Below are positions 61,414-64,000 of a DNA stretch of 64,000 nt, in pieces. The notes under the pieces were generated by a model. That model searched no databases. It was given only the letters and a program-made list of their open reading frames with translations, and was not told the origin of the DNA. The position numbers and the translations under genes are program-made. Numbering within the stretch: position 1 is the stretch's first letter; each line of letters starts with the position of its first letter. The DNA comes from Cystobacter ferrugineus (lineage in GTDB: Bacteria > Myxococcota > Myxococcia > Myxococcales > Myxococcaceae). Where the stretch lies: NCBI RefSeq assembly GCF_001887355.1, contig NZ_MPIN01000005.1, positions 552,681-616,680 on the forward strand, given 5' to 3'.

Positions 61414-63032
61414 GCGGATGGGCGGCACGCGCGGGGCGCTGGGGGCCCGCGCTGCTCGGCATCCTGGCGAGCACCGCCCTCCTCGCGTGGTTCGCGCGCC
61501 TGGAGCCGCGATGGGTGGCGCTCGGCTGGGTGGAGCTCGTTCCCTGGCTGTGGGTGTTGGATCGCACGCGCTCCGGGAAGGAGGCCGTCCTCGCGGGCAC
61601 GGTGCTCGCCATGACCTTCACCGCGGCCATCTTCGGCTGGTTCCCCGAGGCGCTACACCGCTACTCCCAGGCGCCCCTCGCGGTGTGCTGGCTCGCCGTG
61701 CTGCTGCTGGCGCCGCTCATGGAGTTGCAGTTCATCACCTTCGCGCTCGTGCGCCACCACCTGCGACGCACCTCCACGCCCCCCCTCTCCTTCTGGCGCA
61801 TCACCCTCACGAGTGCCCTCGTGTACGTGGGCACCGAGTGGCTGTGCCCCAAGCTCTTCGCGGAGACCCTGGGCCAGGGTTTCTACGCCTCCGAGTCCCT
61901 CCGGCAGCTCGCGGACCTCGCCGGAGCGCACGGGCTCACCTTCCTGCTGCTCATCGGCAACGAGTGCGTGCTCGCCGCGGGAAAGGCGCTCGCGGCGCGG
62001 GAGGCCCCCCGGCGCGTGGCGGTGCCGCTGGCCGTGCTGGCGGTGCTCCTCCTGGCGGGGACGGGGTATGGGCGGCTTCGAATCTGGCAGGTGGCGCGAG
62101 AGACGGCGCGCGAACCCGCCCTGAAGGTGGGCGTCGTCCAGGCGAACATCACCAGTTACGACAAGCTCGCGGCGGAGACGGGCATGTACGAGGTGGTGCG
62201 GATGATCCTCGACACGCACTACCGGCTGTCGGACGAGCTGCTCCAGGGCCGGGGGGTGGATCTGCTCATCTGGCCCGAGACGGTGTACCCGACGACGTAC
62301 GGCTCGCCCAAGAGCGAGGCAGGCGCCGAGTTCGACGCGGACCTCTCCGGGTTCATCTCCGAGCGCCGGGTGCCGCTGCTCTTCGGCACCTACGAGCTCG
62401 AGCAGGAGCGCGAGTACAACGCCGCCGTGTTCGTGGGACCGGGACGCGGAGGCGAGCTGACGCGCTCGGCCTACCGCAAGACGATGCTCTTTCCCCTCAC
62501 CGAGTGGGTGCCCGAGTCACTCGACTCGCCGTGGCTGCGCGAGCGTCTGCCATGGACGGGCTACTGGAAGCGGGGGCCAGGACCGCGCGCGCTGGAGCTG
62601 ACCCTGCGAGAGGGCCGACGGCTCACCATCGCGCCGCTCATCTGCTACGAGTCCATCTTCCCCGGCTACGTCGCCGAGGAGGCACGGCGAGGCGCGGAGC
62701 TCATCGTGACGCTGTCCAACGACTCCTGGTTCCAGGGGACGCCCGGGCCGAAGCTGCACCTGATGCACGCGGCGTTTCGCAGCATCGAGACGCGGCTACC
62801 GCAGGTGCGCGTCACCAACTCGGGCATCTCCGCCCTCATCAGCGCCACGGGCGAGGTGCTCACCGAGGTGCCCGATGACCACCGCGCGAGCCTCGCGCTG
62901 AGCGTGCCGCCCCCGCCGCGGCTGACCACCCTCCTGGTGGCCTGGGGGGATTGGTTGGGTCCCACGGCCCTGGTGCTCGCGGGGCTCCTGCTGCTCGGAC
63001 GCGCCCTTCCCTTCCGGCGCCGGGCCCCTTGA
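61410..63032 (+). CDS. lnt: Apolipoprotein N-acyltransferase
   Basis: 540 residues. N-terminal block of several membrane helices, then a nitrilase-like domain with the catalytic triad Glu290 (IWPETVYP), Lys357 (YRKTMLFPL) and Cys412 (ICYESIFPG), and a final membrane helix. It transfers an acyl chain from phospholipid to the amino group of the N-terminal Cys of lipoproteins (EC 2.3.1.269). Essential for outer-membrane sorting in most Gram-negative bacteria, and relevant to the several lipoproteins coded in this window. Confidence 0.96.
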   Translation: MSGWAARAGRWGPALLGILASTALLAWFARLEPRWVALGWVELVPWLWVLDRTRSGKEAVLAGTVLAMTFTAAIFGWFPEALHRYSQAPLAVCWLAVLLLAPLMELQFITFALVRHHLRRTSTPPLSFWRITLTSALVYVGTEWLCPKLFAETLGQGFYASESLRQLADLAGAHGLTFLLLIGNECVLAAGKALAAREAPRRVAVPLAVLAVLLLAGTGYGRLRIWQVARETAREPALKVGVVQANITSYDKLAAETGMYEVVRMILDTHYRLSDELLQGRGVDLLIWPETVYPTTYGSPKSEAGAEFDADLSGFISERRVPLLFGTYELEQEREYNAAVFVGPGRGGELTRSAYRKTMLFPLTEWVPESLDSPWLRERLPWTGYWKRGPGPRALELTLREGRRLTIAPLICYESIFPGYVAEEARRGAELIVTLSNDSWFQGTPGPKLHLMHAAFRSIETRLPQVRVTNSGISALISATGEVLTEVPDDHRASLALSVPPPPRLTTLLVAWGDWLGPTALVLAGLLLLGRALPFRRRAP

Positions 63033-63247
63033 GGCCCACATTTCCCACCCTGGACAATCCGCGCTCCGTCCCCCTGTCCGTCTGCCCGGAGGGGGTTGCC
63101 CCTGGGCGGGAGGATGGTCATGGGGTGGGGAAGCGAGGTGGCATGAATACTCCGCTCCGACGGACGTCCTCACCTCCACAGATTCCAAGCCCGGGCACGC
63201 TCCGTTCGTGCGACGACGGGCCAGGACCGAATGGACTGGAGAGCGTC

Positions 63248-64000
63248 ATGACTCCTCGGTGGTGGATGTGTCTGATGATCGGGTTGGCGGCCCCCGTCGT
63301 TCACGGGCAGACCGCGCCCTCCTATTCGCAGGATGCCGCGCAGGGGTACTACGGCGAGGATGACTATGAGGAGGAGACGGGCCCCCTGGCCCCCTACGCT
63401 CCCCCGGCCCTGCCCAACGAGACGCAGACGGCCCGCCCCTTCCGCGACGCGGTGTGGGCCTCCGGCCACTGGTACTGGGACGGCAACGAGTGGCGCTTCA
63501 ATCCGGGCACCTGGATCGCCTCCATGCCGGGCTACCAGTTCATCAACGGCTACTGGCAGCAGGAGGCTTCGGGCTGGCGATGGATCTCCGGTGGCTGGGC
63601 GCGGCCCGGCTCGACCCAGGTGGAGATTCCCATCGCCGTCACCAATGAGGAGGTCGTCGCCTCCCAGGCCCCTCCGGCGCCCCAGATGGAGACGCCTCCC
63701 CCCGCGCCCGCGCCTTCCTACACGTGGGCCCCCGGGTACTGGTACTGGAGCGGGGCCAACTGGTCCTGGGTGTCCGGAAGCTGGATGGCTCCGCCCCGTC
63801 CGGGCCTCGTCTTCGTCACGCCGCGCTGGGTGCGTCGTGGTCCCTCCTGGTACTTCGTGGGTGGAGGCTGGGCGGTCCATGGCTCGACCCGGGTCGTCGT
63901 GCCGGAGTACCGATACGCGCGGATCTCCGTGGGTTGGGGCCGGCCGAGCTACTTCGTGCACACCTGGCGGCGCTACCCGATGTTCCACTGGAGCCGGCCG
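63248..64000 (+). CDS. Secreted YXWGXW-type repeat protein, cut by the right edge
   Basis: The ATG at 63248 opens a frame that runs through the end of the window (251 codons, no stop). Signal peptide MTPRWWMCLMIGLAAPVVHG, then a Trp/Tyr/Pro-rich region of repeated W-x-G-x-W units: ASGHWYWDGNEWRFNPGTW, NGYWQQEASGWRWISGGW, PGYWYWSGANWSWVSGSWM, GPSWYFVGGGWAVHGS. Such repeats are widespread in uncharacterised exported proteins of proteobacteria. The 3' part is missing. Confidence 0.8.
   Translation, partial: MTPRWWMCLMIGLAAPVVHGQTAPSYSQDAAQGYYGEDDYEEETGPLAPYAPPALPNETQTARPFRDAVWASGHWYWDGNEWRFNPGTWIASMPGYQFINGYWQQEASGWRWISGGWARPGSTQVEIPIAVTNEEVVASQAPPAPQMETPPPAPAPSYTWAPGYWYWSGANWSWVSGSWMAPPRPGLVFVTPRWVRRGPSWYFVGGGWAVHGSTRVVVPEYRYARISVGWGRPSYFVHTWRRYPMFHWSRP

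Overview
The window looks like a piece of a large, high-GC myxobacterial chromosome, most like the Cystobacterineae (Archangium, Cystobacter, Melittangium). The reasons are a strong G+C bias at third codon positions, many long secreted proteins and lipoproteins of unknown function, a MopE-type DxDxDG/NNCD metal-binding lipoprotein, a protein with the CWVE/PPC/YQGKCYMP tail typically seen next to myxobacterial Ser/Thr kinases, and many modular glycoside hydrolases. I see no tRNA, rRNA, CRISPR array, intact insertion sequence or prophage.

Layout. 1-2.1 kb: an alpha/beta hydrolase cut by the left edge, divergent from a LysR regulator, then a repeat-bearing spacer. 2.1-7.5 kb: an unusual histidine kinase with two complete sensor/DHp units but one ATPase domain, then a secreted GH31 glucosidase with two near-identical C-terminal CBMs. 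7.9-15.9 kb: a small unknown gene, a GST/LysR pair, a glycosyltransferase, a large unknown protein with a possible cysteine-peptidase-like N-domain, class II DAHP synthase and an MFS carrier. 16-21 kb: three secreted or lipoprotein genes of unknown function. 21.2-23.4 kb: a divergent MBL-fold/SDR pair around three GTCA-N3-TGAC sites, then a VOC protein. 23.6-32 kb: a VWA/solute-binding lipoprotein, a paraoxonase-like propeller, the ybbP-ybbA/tesA cluster and a pyrophosphatase-CHAD pair. 32.2-34.2 kb: an orphan 468-aa gene of lower G+C and a truncated gene remnant. 34.2-39 kb: a GH18 chitinase and two envelope proteins. 39.3-42.8 kb: a compact tauABCD taurine operon. 42.9-47.2 kb: an MDR reductase under an XRE repressor, a kinase-tail protein and a PNPOx/AraC pair. 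47.4-57.4 kb: a GH92 mannosidase lipoprotein, a cNMP-binding protein, a TIGR04222-like Cys/Gly-rich protein, an expansin-like DPBB protein, a lectin/Fn3/PQQ-type dehydrogenase and a small secreted protein. 57.5-59.8 kb: an ArsR-like regulator divergent from a P450/ABM-monooxygenase pair. 59.8-64 kb: membrane proteins, lnt, and a partial YXWGXW-type repeat protein.

How the genes fit together. Much of the region serves extracellular polymer attack (GH31, GH18, GH92, expansin-like, PQQ-type dehydrogenase), consistent with a predatory or saprophytic soil bacterium. Most of these proteins carry a signal peptide or lipobox, and lnt for lipoprotein maturation lies in the same window. Accessory catabolic modules, each with its own regulator or operator (tau, MBL/SDR, XRE/MDR, LysR/GST, ArsR/P450/ABM), are interspersed and separated by decayed gene fragments, a pattern of repeated acquisition and loss.

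The observations I would follow first are the double-DHp kinase, the 40-bp element found about 110 bp upstream of two unrelated minus-strand envelope genes, the 639-aa protein with spaced Cys/His/Asp, the pyrophosphatase-CHAD pair, the P450/ABM module and the orphan 468-aa gene.
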